Source of the DNA: Onchidella celtica
Lineage: Eukaryota > Mollusca > Gastropoda > Systellommatophora > Onchidiidae
Assembly: GCA_963931925.1 (NCBI GenBank)
Contig: OZ007583.1
Coordinates: 16,624,548 to 16,688,547 of the forward strand
Length of the DNA stretch: 64,000 nucleotides
Direction of reading: 5' to 3'
This document shows positions 1-11,999 of the stretch, piece after piece (within the stretch, counting starts at the first letter, position 1; every line of letters starts with the position of its first letter). Made by a program: the position numbers and the translations under genes. The notes under the pieces were generated by a model. The model was not told where the DNA came from, made no database searches, and worked only from the letters and a program-made list of their open reading frames with translations.

Positions 1-58
1 CAATTGCACACACAAAAGTTCGTGCATTTTGATTGGATAAAAATAAAATCGAGCGTTA

Positions 59-260
59 CCCCGCGTTCACACCAGAGATCCTCTTTCGTTAACTTTCCGA
101 CTACTCACGAACGGACGAGTATATCTTGCATATTAGTGGCCAAACCGAAATCTCGTAAGTTTGTTGAGATCACTTATCAGACGAGATATAAAGATTGATG
201 TCATCCGTTAGTGAGTCGTACGAAAGTTAACGAAAGCGGATCTTTGGTGTGAACGCGGCG
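59..260. mobile_element. MITE with long terminal inverted repeats, TA-flanked (Tc1/mariner-type)
   Basis: The left arm (59-99, CCCGCGTTCACACC...) is matched in reverse by 217-260, with about 38 of 41 bases pairing. A TA dinucleotide flanks both sides (57-58 and 261-262), as expected for Tc1/mariner-type insertions. There is no coding capacity in about 200 bp, so it is a non-autonomous miniature element. The superfamily call rests only on the TA duplication. The rest of 1-433 shows nothing I recognise. Confidence 0.7.
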
Positions 261-828
261 TAAATGGTACAGAAATCAGATAATCTGAAAGATCGTCGGT
301 CGGATATCATCATCCAGGAAATGATTTTTCGTCAGGCCAACTTCTTTTTGTCAGTTCTGCGATTATCTGACAGAAAATCATTACGTGACATTACCGGTCG
401 ACATTGGGAACAAAGGTTATCGTAACAAACAAATAAGCGATTGACAAAATCTAGCTAAAGTTCCCATGCAACCGTAATTATATTATTTTTTTGTAAAGAG
501 GGAGATAGCCGTGTATCGTCGTTGAGGGTATAAATCATATTGATTAAAGCCTCGACACCAGGTATTGATTTACATCGGTTGAGCAAACGTTATTACATGT
601 TGAAATGCTTCACTACAAATCTCGTAATTGTGTCGTTTTGTTCTTTGATTTCGGCTTATCTATCGGTTTGCCGAGTTTAACAGTATCGATTCGAAGTATC
701 ACATTGTAATCGTACTAGACCACTTACGAGCTTTGAAGTGTTCATTTCTACGTAATGTGTACCCTGCGTTTTCCACGGGTTTGAAGCATTGATTTTACGG
801 CTTTTCACCTTGTTTACAGACCGCAGCC

Positions 829-960
829 GTTGTGACATGCCAGCCAGTTGGGGAACGGTAGGATGGGTTGCCAGCGCCCGGGGCAAGGCAAGTATCGCCC
901 CTCTCCTGACCCGTGGATCGCTAGCACTCCTTGAGATCCTTCCAGTAATCCAGTATTTGA
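829..960. mobile_element. Left remnant of a hAT-like element (unit 1)
   Basis: This block matches the left end of the fuller element at 32696-33440 in unit 2. In unit 1 homology stops near 960 and resumes with common flank (tgccgtg at about 964), so the middle and right end are missing here. It is non-coding; short open frames in it are not conserved in unit 2. Confidence 0.45.
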
Positions 961-1150
961 ACTGTGCCGTGACATACCCCTTTTTTCGATTGTTGAATTA
1001 TTAAAATTGAAAGTTATAGTGAAGTCATATGGCGTATGAGAGAGAAAGGGCATTTGTGGACTTATTTATCGTATTATAAAGAAAAAAAAAAGAAAGAAGA
1101 GAAAAGAAACAGAACTTTCTGGTCCAAGCAATGGCTGCGTCAGCGTTATA

Positions 1151-1400
1151 GATTTACGCACACAAAATTGCTCAGTAAACTTCGTCTCTACCCAAGTGAC
1201 TTCCACAACTAGAATGGATGAAGACACTTACATGGAGCTTCTGTCGCTCATTGCACCCCATAATATAAAGGGGTACACAGTGATGAGAGAGGCCATTTCT
1301 CCTCATGAGCCCCTCACAGCTAGTTTGAGGTTTCTTGCCACAAAAATGAACTATGAGGACTTGAAATTTTCAACATGTGTAATCACCCCATTGACGTTGA
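1151..1400 (+). pseudogene. PIF/Harbinger transposase N-terminal fragment, copy 1
   Basis: The plus-strand translation reads MDEDTYMELLSLI (ATG at 1214), then VMREAISPHEPLTASLRF and NYEDLKFSTCVI. This is the N-terminal region typical of Harbinger-type (HARBI1-like) transposases, just before the DDE nuclease domain. The frame then runs into unrelated sequence near 1393, where the longer copy at 34 kb continues with an ETCRAIYS-like stretch in another frame. No DDE residues follow on this strand. It is therefore a dead fragment, not a gene. The matching fragments are at 21409-21560, 34094-34385 and 62572-62740. Confidence 0.75.
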
Positions 1401-1429
1401 TAAGAAAGATAATTTCCAATTTCAACATT

Positions 1430-1725
1430 TTTTCAAGTAAACATATGGTTTTTGGTATCAAACCTATAGTGAATTTGGCGCGCTGATTAATATAAGAATC
1501 TGAAGTCAAAAAAGAAAAAAACGAAAATTTTTTGTCTACTTTTTTCTCCGCCATTCCTCCTGACCTTCAATCGGAGGCGAAAAAATTAGGAGCATCCAGA
1601 AAACCCGGCTTCAGGCCAGACCTCGGGCCAGCACCCGGGTGATTTGCAATATTTTGCCTACACACGGTGGGAATTTCGTCCGTTCTGCAAATTGGATGTC
1701 CGAACCTCGAGGACCCGGCGTGTCC
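1430..1725. repeat. Recurrent module R2, copy 1
   Basis: An approximately 300-bp module contains the words cttttttctccgccact, ccaatcggaggcgaaaaaat, gcatccagaaaacccgg and ggtgggaatttcgtccg. It recurs at 3010-3330, 23505-23800, 24285-24440 (partial), 34450-34765 and 35362-35505 (partial), always beside Harbinger transposase fragments. On the minus strand it directly precedes the DDE blocks, so it is probably the non-coding or upstream part of that transposon. Confidence 0.7.
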
Positions 1726-2744
1726 CTTTCGTTATAATTTAATGCTGTTCAAAGGTAGCGTAGTATTCTACACAGTTAGCGATACATGGACAGTGAACAC
1801 AACTCAGTGTTTTCTATCACTGGCCAATCCCGGCAAGATAAATCTTGCAAAACTTCCTTGTATCACACCCAGCTGTAGGCCCATATCTGGATCTAGATTG
1901 CATTCATAACGGCACTTAGGTTTGATGCAAAGACTAAAAAATTTGTTGTCCCTTTCCTAACCAGCTGGAAGAGGCAAGTAGGATTTTGAACTATATTATA
2001 CTTATTGGTTGCAGCGATGACTTCTTTAAACTGTTTAAAAAAATTCACAATGAATTGTTTACAATATTAATATTTTGTGCTGATAGGAACAAATATGATC
2101 ATACCTGGTAATCTTTCCTCAGCAAGGTAGGTCTTACTGACATCATCGTCAAATCGTGATATATTTCATCTGATGCATATTTGACATGATAATTATCTTC
2201 TGAAACACAATCTCGTGACCTGTGCGCCATACAATTATTTACAACTTAATGCATATTTATGCCCACTGTTCCGGTCTGCTAATTTGATTAAAGGTGTGCA
2301 GAGAAGCGTTGCCAGCTACGGAGCCGACGATGAAAGTAATATGATACCTCTGTTCATGCTTCCCGGTCGCACCCACCGTTTTTGGGGGGGGGGGGGGAAA
2401 TTTCAAGTTTTATGCATACATTGAATGTAAATAACTATCTGTCTAATATTTTAATAATGCTATACGCATGTGACACGCACCGAGTGAAAGTTTCGATAAC
2501 GCTTTTTGATTCTACCGGTACTCGTCGAAAATGCATCTCTGTTTATGCGGCTCAAAAATTTTAAATAAAAATAATAGTAAAGACTGATTTTTGTTCAAAA
2601 TGAATGTGTCCACGTAACTCTTCGTCAAAAATTGATGCAGTACACCAAGTTTCATAATTTTTGATGGCGTAGTGGCGAAGTATTAGCTGCTTACAGGTTC
2701 ACCCTCCAGCTCAATTATAGTAAGATAAGATAAAGAAAAAAAAG
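1726..2744. other. Non-coding transposon interior and single-unit insert
   Basis: Bases 1726-2323 match 34766-35355 in unit 2. From about 2324 to 3184 unit 1 has extra sequence, whereas unit 2 jumps straight to the next R2 partial (junction at 35362). A run of about 16 G lies at 2383-2398. I see no coding sequence that is conserved between the units. Confidence 0.5.
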
Positions 2745-3010
2745 AAAAGAAACCGAAAGCCTCATCAGCGACAAATGCACCGTCCGATACTCGTTGATCA
2801 GTGCCAAAGTGGACGTAAATCTACTCGTAATTAGCAATTGCTATGCCCATAAGCACCAAGCTACAAAAGCTCTTGTAGTTGAAGAAGTATGAGCCAGTTC
2901 CTAGAGGTTGAGGTATAGCAATGTGCTTCCCATCGATTTTTCCCAGACAGTTACGAAACTGCCATCTTGTTGCAAAGCCATTCACAATTGCTGACCATTA
3001 TGCGGCAGTT
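2745..3010 (-). pseudogene. PIF/Harbinger transposase DDE-domain fragment, copy 1
   Basis: Read on the minus strand, the block encodes GKIDGKHIAIPQPLG followed by SYFFNYKSFCSLVLMGIA and a YVHFGT-like stretch. This is the first catalytic Asp (DGKH) region of the DDE_Tnp_4 nuclease domain of Harbinger transposases. In-frame stops and frame changes interrupt it (for example before the YVHFGT part). A longer relative at 23925-24270 goes on through the second Asp (VSDGGV). The minus orientation is opposite to the N-terminal fragment at 1151-1400, so the element here is rearranged or consists of two fragments. Confidence 0.75.
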
Positions 3011-3330
3011 TCAACAATTTTTCAAGTAAACATATGGTTTTTGGATCAAACCTAGAGTAACTTTGACGCTGATTAAGAATCTGAAGACAAAAAAGTAAAA
3101 AACGAAAATTTTTTGCCCACTTTTTTTTCCGCCACTCCTTCTGACCTTCAATCGGAGGCGAAAAAATTTATTTTTTTTAATCAGGAGCATCCAGAAAACT
3201 CGGACTCAGGCCAGGCCTCGGGCCAGCACCCAGTTGATTTGCAAAATTTTGCCCACACACTCTGGGAATTTCGTCCGTTTTGCAAACTGGATGTCTGAAC
3301 CTGAGTCGAGGACCCAGCGTGTGTGAGGAG
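3010..3330. repeat. Recurrent module R2, copy 2
   Basis: This is the same module as at 1430-1725, adjoining the DDE fragment on its upstream (minus-strand) side. This copy carries an extra A/T-rich stretch near 3165-3182. Confidence 0.65.
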
Positions 3331-3689
3331 GGCCTTATGGATTTGTAACTACGGCCCCCTAACAAATGCATTATGATAAGAATAAATGGGAACTGTGAAA
3401 TGGCCTGGTAAGTGCCACAACGCATTTAAACAAGTGTCAAAGTGTACATTTGTTATAGCTCTTCCACATACTAAAAGATCCCCAGTTTTTTCAGAGAATT
3501 TAATGGGGAACAGACAAGAACTGTGGTCTCGAAAATGATTTCCCATGAATAACTTGTCTAAATCAGCTTACTAGAATCAAAGATACTAGAAACAATAAGA
3601 TGAGACACCCCCTTCCATGCATCTCTAAATATATCGTGCACACAATTTGCGCGCTGATCGGGGGTGGGGCCCATGGCACATGGCATGAA

Positions 3690-3965
3690 GAGAGTGCTTG
3701 ATATTGAAAATGATAAATTTATGATGCGAAATTGTGACAGTGCTACTGGGACAAAGTTTCCCCTCAGCGATTGGAGTTATCATTTATTACAAAAAAAGTG
3801 ACACCAATTGAGGCCTACCGCGATTTTTGGCTTTGTAAAATACTGCATATTCATGACTACCGCGCATTCGTCGCTAGGTGGTGGTGCGAAGTCTGTGCAC
3901 GCTAAACGGGCTAGCTGTCTCATCTTATTATGTCTAGCATCTTTATCTTTGCTATAACTCCATTT
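3690..3965. repeat. Dispersed repeat R3, copy 1
   Basis: The block contains gagagtgcttgatat, aattgtgacagtgctact and, on the minus strand, gatgagacagct followed by cgtttagcgtgcacag. It recurs at 35876-36140 (same locus in unit 2). Inverted partial copies lie at 20585-20705 and 61740-61870, and another partial copy at 63695-63840. A 67-residue minus-strand open frame (3780-3983) lies in it. Only its MRQLARLACTDF stretch carries over to the other copies, and I read this as nucleotide conservation of a repeat. Confidence 0.65.
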
Positions 3966-3983
3966 AACCAAGTCTGACTTCAT

Positions 3984-5030
3984 TTATTGATCGGATGAAA
4001 TGGCCACAGACGTCTAACTGTCCCTTTCGTAATGAGAGACTTATCGAGATCTAGTTGTCCACCTACTTTCTCAACATGCAGTCGGGCACACCTTTTATCT
4101 GTGTTTTTCACAGACGATGCCTTTCCCTCCCCTACTTTCCCGACCTCCCACGGTAAGGCAGCAAATCGTCACTGCCGTACGATAATGGTATATGTGTGAC
4201 CACTGTCAAAGGGCAACTGACGGTTCATTGCTTTCTTGAACATGAGGGCTATCAAATAATATTACAGAAAAAGAAATGCGCCAAAATGAAAATGTAATAA
4301 TCCAATAGAATCATAATGGCATAAGTCACCAAATGACAGGTAAAAAAAAGTTGTTTCTTAATATTTCAAAAGTGTCAAAAAAAGGCTTATGCCTTTAGTG
4401 TAGAGCGATGAAGAAATACATGCATATCATTTCCAGTAACCAAAAGCGACCGCAGAACTTAATTTAACTTTTATCTCACTTGAAATTGTTTGTCTTTACC
4501 ATGCTCTATATCGGGATCGACAATAACGGTATCCGATATGGAGATCGAGCCTAGTTGTATTTGTGTACGGGACTTATCAATACATGTCGCACAGCACGTC
4601 GCCAGACAAGATGAATTGAGTTTTATGCGCTCCTTATTAATTAAACAGAACGCAGTGAGAAAAAAAAAAAAAAAAACCCGACAGTTCGCTGGCGGAGCAA
4701 GAAGCTTAGGCTCCACTTTTCAAGTTTCACACAAAGGAAAAGGCAAACCAGAACATGTTTCGAACTTGCGGTAAGTGGAGCAAAAATAATGCTAAGGTTT
4801 AATTAACATTAGTATGCTGTGAACTGGGACAGCCCATTCCATTGTTTGCGTGGTGCAGTTCATGCAATTTGCACTGCCCGCTTTGTTAGAGACAGATATA
4901 TTATGTTAACAGCCTTGGAGTGCCTTCATAGAGAAAGCCGAAAATAAAGACCGAAATAAAAGGCCATTTATACTCGTGTGAATTAAAAGCTGTGAACACT
5001 GGAGACCCACAAAGACAACGCTTACTGCCG
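3984..5030. other. Non-coding duplicated DNA upstream of DUF229-A
   Basis: This matches 36141-37224 in unit 2 at roughly 93%. It would hold the promoter and 5' UTR of DUF229-A if the proposed first exon is right, but no clear TATA box or initiator stands out (catttatact near 4967 is a weak candidate). An A-tract lies at 4660-4676. Confidence 0.4.
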
Positions 5031-5046
5031 ATGAGTGCCGATTCCG
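5031..5046 (+). CDS. Proposed first coding exon of DUF229-A
   Basis: ATGAGTGCCGATTCCG is followed directly by a consensus donor, GTAAGT (5047-5052). It encodes Met-Ser-Ala-Asp-Ser plus one base. Exon 2 opens at 9229 with two bases (TT) ahead of an open frame, so the join gives GTT (Val) and stays in frame. A second GTAAGT at 5067 would put exon 2 in a frame with early stops. The same layout is conserved in unit 2 (37225-37240). The evidence is phase plus consensus only, and another upstream exon could be the true one. Confidence 0.45.
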
Positions 5047-7790
5047 GTAAGTGGCTCGAAGTTTCGGTAAGTTTTTCGGATTGGCAAGTGACTTCTTATC
5101 GGCATTTCGGCTACCTATTTGTGTAGATGATGTGTTCTCTTTGTATGTTGATCTGCAGATAAGATGTTCATGAGTTATTTGTTCCTAGCTTTCCTTAACT
5201 GTATACAGATATATATATTATGACAGTTTCCTAACGTTGATAGCATGAATATTTCCACGAGAAGTGGACATTCAATTTATGTAAAATGTTAGTGAAATTT
5301 AATTACTTTGGTGGGTTCCAAGTTACAACATTTTGTCCAACTAAGGCAGATACAAAATAAAAACTATTTCACTTTTCTTTTTTTTTTTTTAGTTCTTCGT
5401 ACTTTGAAGGTTAACATTTTACCTTCCTCCACGTAATGATGAGCCACTTCTCCGGTATTTGTGTAGATTTCGTGCATGTCCGACGAAGACACTAAGCCTG
5501 CGGAGTCACGCAAGAATTATTTTCTGTCGTGGACCCACAGCGCGTCTTGACCTTTCTTAACTTGAGTTTAAAACTTGTATACACATTTACAAAATTCTTT
5601 TCAGATCGATACAAAACAATTTTTGAGAATTTTACTGAAGCATTAAAGTTAATTCTTTTTGTGAAATTTAAATTGACGAAGCTCTGAATACCAAACATAA
5701 GAAAAGTACTCAAATAGATCGTGAAATGCGCAAAGTGGCCGTTATCGTGCCGATGCGCCGTAAAAAACTCAAACTCAAACTCAAACCCCGGATAAAACGG
5801 TCGGTTTGGTGTCAGTTACACCATGTTTTGACCAGTCTAAGTTCGACTTGAAATGTATTGAAATGTCTTCACACTCATTCTGGTGTATCAATAAAATCTA
5901 TCACGGGAGATCAAGATTCGGTTTTTGAACTGACCGAAGAGGTGATGCAGTTAACAGACAACTTTCCTGTCTTCGTTTATATTATGAACCTCAATATTTC
6001 TCAAGTTTTGGAACATACTGTTCAGTTATAAATTTCTTCATCAGACGAAGCGGCCAAGGGAATGGCACAAGGTGAGGTTCGGCTTTCTCTCTGTGCACGA
6101 ACGGCGCTATAGTCGCTGACTTCCAGGCACCCATTTTCAGCACACTTATATCGGCTATCTCTCTGAGACTACTCTAGAGCTTTCTATACGGTGTTGGTAT
6201 AATGGACTCGTGCTACTCATTACAATGAATTATCTCAGTAATCGTTTCATCGAATTCAATTAAACTTGGCACAAAGCTTGTAAATACTGACGACCCGTAA
6301 AGTAAATTTCATCCTCTGTGAAAATCGAATCTGTTTTCGATTTTGCCTCATTCTTTTATCTGTACAAGAGAAGACAATTTACGGAGTTTTCTCGAATAGA
6401 CGCACAGACCCCTCAATCGATGCCCTTCAACTCCTGATTTGTTGAAATGTCGGAGGCAGTTGGGGGGGGGGGGGGAGGGGGGGGGGAGATCAGTTGTGTA
6501 AGGGATGAAAATTGAAATGTCAGTTCTTCTTTGCTTCCGAGAATTTTTCGGAAATAGAAAAGTTATTTAAAATAGGGGGTTGAAAAAGAGAAAGCTCGTG
6601 AATGAAATTCCACCTGGCGCGTGTGGGTCTAGCAGCATTCGCTTCATGTGACATACAAACATACAATACGATGTGTGTCACTAAACATCTGTCCCTTGCT
6701 CACTCTGCTGCACCTTTACTTTCACTCATCACCTGTATGCCCCTTTTTCTGTACCTAAACATCGTTGATGTCGCAGGTGCGATACAATAGAGTAAGGTGG
6801 TAAGGGTGTGAATTTGGATGTTTTGAAACAAGGAAGGAAAGAAAAGGCTGACCGTTTTGGCAAGGACCAGTTCGACGTGAAATTAAAAAAAAACATATTC
6901 GACACTTGAGGATTAGTCACTCTACGAAAATTTGGATGCTGGCCAAAAAAAGGCGACAAGATCGATATTTTCAAATCAACTTTATGGAGAGCAGTGAGAA
7001 GTATTAGGTGCATGTTTCGAAAATATTCCAACTGGAAGAAAATCTTTTGTGAGAAGCCGCACAGCAGTATCTGAATTTTGAATTTGAGTTTAGAGAAAGT
7101 GCGTGTAAACGATATTTGATAGGGAGAACAAAGGCAATAGACACCATGTAACAGAATGATAGAACAGAAGGAGACCCTACCAGAAATATCCACCGACCAA
7201 CCGACTGCCAGGAATTAACAGCAAAGGGAGTTTGTCTTCAAACGTCCCTGGATATTTGAATTTTTTGGGCAAATATATTGTGTAATGCATAGCTAGAAAT
7301 TGCTCAAAGGAATTCGCCACTCCGAGAAAATTAGAGTAGTCAGGACAACTATAGCTTGTAAATCTTGTTGTAGTTCATTTTGAACGATGATAACTATCAC
7401 TTCAAAGATACGATTTGTAATGAAACTTTTCATGCTGCCTTGTATTGGAAAATATGTAACAAATCTTATATTTTAATCACTGGATGTTTTTCGTGATCGC
7501 GAAATTCGGTATTTGAGACTCATCACAACCAGCCAGTTTACTTGCCTCTCGAATATTAGATGTTTTACCTAAGTCCATTTCCCCGTCCAATTTGATGCAA
7601 AGTTAATCAGAGACACTACAAAACATTCTTTCACCCCATGAAGCATTCGTTGTAACCAGATGCAAGATAAAACGTACAATGTTCAATTGTGAAGACGACA
7701 TATCTGTTGTTTCAAAAAGTCAACTCGTAGTGAAATAAGGCAAATTATACATAGCAAAGAAAAAGGGAAGACAAATCAAGCTTCCGGTAT

Positions 7791-7933
7791 ATTAACCTTT
7801 TCTTCTGGAGAAAAACATGTAACAGGATGGAAAATTGAACCTATAAACATTATACAAATTTTCTTATAGGTTCAGTTGTTTTACTTGTTCAATTTTCCAT
7901 CCCATTTCATTTTTGTTCCTGAGGAAGGTTAAT
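7791..7933. repeat. Foldback (inverted-repeat) element, unit 1
   Basis: The left arm attaacctt...ggatggaaaattgaacctataa pairs with the right arm ttataggttc...gttcaattttccatc...aaggttaat, with arms of about 60 bp and a short loop. It could form a long hairpin and resembles a miniature foldback transposon. The same structure is at 43390-43532. Related unpaired sequence occurs at 26968-27140 and 28366-28520. Confidence 0.65.
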
Positions 7934-8169
7934 ACACCCAAAGCTCGGGTTGTCTTCCCTGGCCTTAAATTGTGTTTTATTCTATCGTTTCTGTATTTTT
8001 TCTCACCCGAGACTTTGCTACATTCAACTTTTTCTTTTTGCCAAATTTTGACTTTGCTTCAAGCTTTGCTGCGACCCACAGATTTTCTGTGGTTTTTATA
8101 ATATTTGGTAGAAGTAAGTATTTCATGGTCTAGGTCAGTCGCAGGGTCTCTCAAAATGAAGTTTATCTG

Positions 8170-8590
8170 CTTACAGAAGCGCTGTCCAACTTCACTGGGA
8201 TTTTTTGCTTTCTTAAACGTGAAAATCTTTCCTTTGTTTTCATTTTTCTATTGTCTTGTGCCGTTAATCGCCGAGAGGAGCTGCAAATTTCAGACGAGGG
8301 CCTGATGGGTAACGTCTGCCATGGTTTGGTTGATTCTTTCACTTGTTTCTTTGCCACCTTCTCGCCGCCTTTGCCTGGGACGCCGCTTTCCACTGTACAT
8401 CCATGTCCTTTCATGTTGTAAGGTCTGTGCCTCCCTTGTTGTGCTGTTCGCTCAGAAGCCTCATGGAGTGACCACACCTCTCCAACCTTTGTTTTATGTT
8501 CTAGACATGGCACGGTCCCCAAGTTGTCTCTGATGACTTCTCCGACGACGGGAAAACGATTGGTGAACATCAGCAAATAATACTCCACAA
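8170..8590. repeat. Dispersed block with a long minus-strand open frame, copy A
   Basis: The minus strand is open for 141 codons (8588 down to 8163; text such as FTNRFPVVGEVIRDNL). The first roughly 90 codons are also open in unit 2 (44188 to 43919). A third partial copy of about 93 bp sits at 37392-37485, which marks this as repeat DNA. I do not recognise the protein. It may be a fragment of a transposon gene. Confidence 0.4.
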
Positions 8591-8994
8591 ACTAAAGGAC
8601 ACATTATCGCTTCTGGTTTGTTCTATTTCCAATTTGTGAAAAACTGAAGATTGTTTAATATGTAGAAGAGGTATAACAAATGCACACTTTGACACTTATT
8701 TGAATGCATTGTGGCATTTATTAAGCTGTCTTGCAGTTCTGATTTATTCTAAAGCCTTAACATAATGCTAAAATGGCAGACGTTTAACGTCGCATTTCTC
8801 AATTGTGCAAAAAGTGGAATTGGAACAAACACGAACTAAGGCCGCCATATGTTGACCACTGCTTTCAGTGTTTCGCAATTTAGTAGTGCAGAAATGTTCT
8901 TACACTCATACGATCAGACTTGTAGTGACTGAATGATAATCTCTCCAATAAGACTTGTATGGTTTGTACAGTATGAAAGTTATTGTCTAAGTAC

Positions 8995-9135
<141 letters not shown>

Positions 9136-9228
9136 CACAGGTTTATTTCAGACAATGCCCAGTACCTTTTCAGATACCGCAATATTTTCATCATTGATGT
9201 CATTTTCCACTCTTTTATTTTTTTTCAG

Positions 9229-11267
9229 TTCAACGATCTTCGGCCAGACCCAAGATCAGTGCATTTCTGTTGTTACTTTCAATAGCCGCTCTGCTTTGCT
9301 TGCTCTCCATCAGGGACAGATTTCCCCTGGACTTTAAACAATTTCAGCCTGTGTGGAACAGAAAAAGTGCTGAGGTTCGTGTATCAAATGTATGGAGAGA
9401 TACAGAGAATTCAAACATTCCCGTCAATGGCAACGAGACTACAATTAATGGAACAGCCGAACAAAACACTGACACTACTGCCAATGGCGAAGACACGTCC
9501 AATACTTTGGCTTGCACATTCCCCAATGTAAATCCATTCGACCCCGAAATTATGAAAATTTCACAGTTGGATCAGAAAACACTAGAATGTAAATCACATC
9601 TTCCTGACTTGACCTACTTAGACGGCCGGCAGCTAAAAATAAACCATAGGCTAGTTGAAAATGAGGTGGGACGAGAAGATTTCAAGCATTGTAAATATTG
9701 TGGTATACTACGGGATCCTGGTCACGAGAATTCGTTCAAAGAAACCAGCTATGAAATGTTTAATGACACAATAACATTGTCCGAGGACACTGAATATATC
9801 AGAGTGGTCTGCGTAAATGTGAACGATACCATCGTGTCAAAGACGTACTACACTTTAATTGCCAGAAAAGAATATTTAAATGAGCTGGAATCTGTCAGAC
9901 TGAAAAAACACCAAGTGGAGAGAGCTCCACAGGAAACTCTTAGTGTCGTTATGATTGGCATAGATAGTTTGTCTAGACACCATCTCTTACGGAGCATGAC
10001 TAAAACGTACTCTTTTCTGACAGATACTCTGAAAGCATTTGACCTAACCATGCACACACAAGTAGGTAAAAATACGTTCCCAAACTATCTTCCTCTATTC
10101 ACGGGAAGATCTGAGGCACACACAAATCACTTCTGGAATAACAAAAATTATGTAGATGCTTTCGACGTGGCCTGGAAGGTTTATGAACTAGTAGGTTATC
10201 GAACTTTCCATACCGAGGACTGGCCCGTTGTGGGAGGATTTCATCACCTGAAGAAAGGTTTTCAGTTTCCTGCATTCACCTACAATAGTCGGCCATTGGA
10301 TGTCGCTATGGACAAAGACAAAGACCTCTGGACAAAGCACAAGCAATGTCTTGGTAATAGAGCGGAAATAAGTTTCCATTTCAATTATCTAACTCAGTTT
10401 TTGGACGCATTTCCTAAAAAACCTGTTTTTGCTTTATCCTTCAGTACTAAATTGTGTCATGAAAATTTACTAAATGCAAAGATAGGAGACGAACATATTT
10501 ATTCATTTTTCAAATCCATCTATGACAAAGGACATCTCAACAACACCTTGTTGATATTTTTCTCCGATCACGGCCCTCGAATGGGCCCTGTGCGGGCATC
10601 CTACAACGGAATGGTAGAAAGCAGAAACCCTTTCACCATACTGAGATTTCCTCAATGGTTCCTGGAGAAATACCCAGAACTTGCCGAAAATCTTCAGACC
10701 AATACGAAAAGGCTGACGACACATTTTGACACCCATGCAACATTACTGGACTTGCTGTACTTCAAATGCAATGACACGCCGCCTGTTTTACCACCAAAAC
10801 ACGGCATCAGCTTGTTCCAGAAAATGTCGGTGCAAAGAACTTGTAAAGAAGCGGCCATACCTCCAGCATTTTGTCTCTGTGGTCAGCGGGACATTCAGAG
10901 TATAAATGTAGATTTGAAATTGTCTCATGAACTAGCAAATTTAACTATTCAGATGATCAATGAGCATAGAAATAAGACAGTGTGTGCTCAGTTAACATTG
11001 AAAAACATTCTGAGAGTTGTGAAAATCCATTTACCAGAAAAGGCTGCTGAGGAGCGAAAAAACACGACTCTTTTTAAAGTTAAAATACAAACAACGCCGG
11101 GAGACGCCATATATGAAGCGTCTGTTTTCCACCATAGTGATAAAAAACAAGCCGTGGTTGCACAAGAGATAGATAGACTAAATCTTTACAGAGGTCAAGC
11201 GGACTGTGTTAAAGTAGCCGCTGGTCGGCCGTTTTGTTACTGCAAAAATCTGATGTCGAAAAGCTAG
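9229..11267 (+). CDS. DUF229 family type II membrane protein, copy A (main exon)
   Basis: This is an alkaline-phosphatase/sulfatase-superfamily protein of the DUF229 family (substrate unknown). The exon starts after a strong acceptor at 9228 and ends at TAG 11265-11267. With the proposed first exon it gives about 684 residues. A short basic tail (QRSSARPK) precedes a hydrophobic segment at about residues 17-33, predicting a single-pass type II anchor with a lumenal or extracellular domain. Superfamily landmarks are VVMIGIDSLSR (metal Asp about 251), NTFPNYLPLFTG (candidate nucleophile Thr about 288), FFSDHGPR (Asp/His about 452-453) and HFDTHATLLDL. It has many Cys and N-glycosylation sequons (NETT, NGTA, NDTI twice, NNTL, NLTI, NKTV, NTTL). 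No stop or frameshift interrupts it. In-frame TTG at 9270 is not a real start. Family call strong; function unknown. Confidence 0.9.
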
Positions 11268-11999
11268 ATAATTGTGTTAATGTTGTCAAGCCTGGGGTGT
11301 TATCGGTGTTTTCTACTTTAATACAGCTGAGATTGAAACTGCAACATATTATAGCTGGCCCTGTAATGAAACCGGGCAATTCCGGAGGACCTCAAGTAAC
11401 CGAACAGAGAAAAAAAACAACAAAACACCAGAAGTCAACGCACTTTCTCAACAAAACCTAAAAAAAAGAGTTTATACCGGTACATTTCATACCTTGAATA
11501 CATGTTTGTTCACAACACCCTGCTTCAGCAACACGCCCTAGCCTCTATCTCTTCTCTTTCTCCCCTCCCTTTACCTCCTCTCTCCTCCCCTACTCACCCT
11601 CCCCCACCTCATCAAATTGATCACATGTCAAAAACAATTCTCCCTGTTCATTAGCGTGTTGCGCACTCCTTTCCTGGCAGAGAAAAGTGCACTGAATTGA
11701 ACGTTTTTGAAGGCACTAACATCATTACAGATCCAGGAGCTCAAGGTTAATGTATAAGAACTTTTTTTTTTTTTTAAATAGAAATTCTTCCTTGAAATGG
11801 GGATCGAGGTGACCATGTTCCCCCGATTTATTCAAACTGACGAGACCTCAAGTAATTTGGAATGTTATTGTCAAGTTTGAAACCTGACGATGCCTGATCA
11901 TAGCTGTTTCTCTGCAACAAATTATTTCCCTCTGATTGACGAGTGGAGAAAAGGGTGTAGGAACGATTCTGACAAATCGTACTTCAGATGTGGCTGTTT
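11268..11999. other. 3' flank of DUF229-A
   Basis: Bases 11268-11520 match 47149-47397 in unit 2. No canonical AATAAA lies close to the stop codon, so the 3' end is undefined. A pyrimidine-rich tract lies at 11537-11608. From about 11525 the sequence is unit-1-specific, because unit 2 has a LINE here. Confidence 0.5.

Noticed and set aside
3780-3983. 67-codon minus-strand frame
   Set aside because: It lies in dispersed repeat R3, and the frame is not kept in the unit 2 copy.
5764-5787. Telomere-like (aaactc)n run
   Set aside because: Only about four units, not a telomeric motif known to me, and repeated simply because the locus is duplicated (41291).
6729-7193. 154-codon minus-strand frame
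   Set aside because: The counterpart in unit 2 (42426-42801) is split by frameshifts, and the sequence lies inside the proposed intron.
9270-9272. Start of DUF229-A at this codon
   Set aside because: It is TTG within the membrane anchor. The open frame continues upstream to a strong splice acceptor, so the start must lie in an earlier exon.
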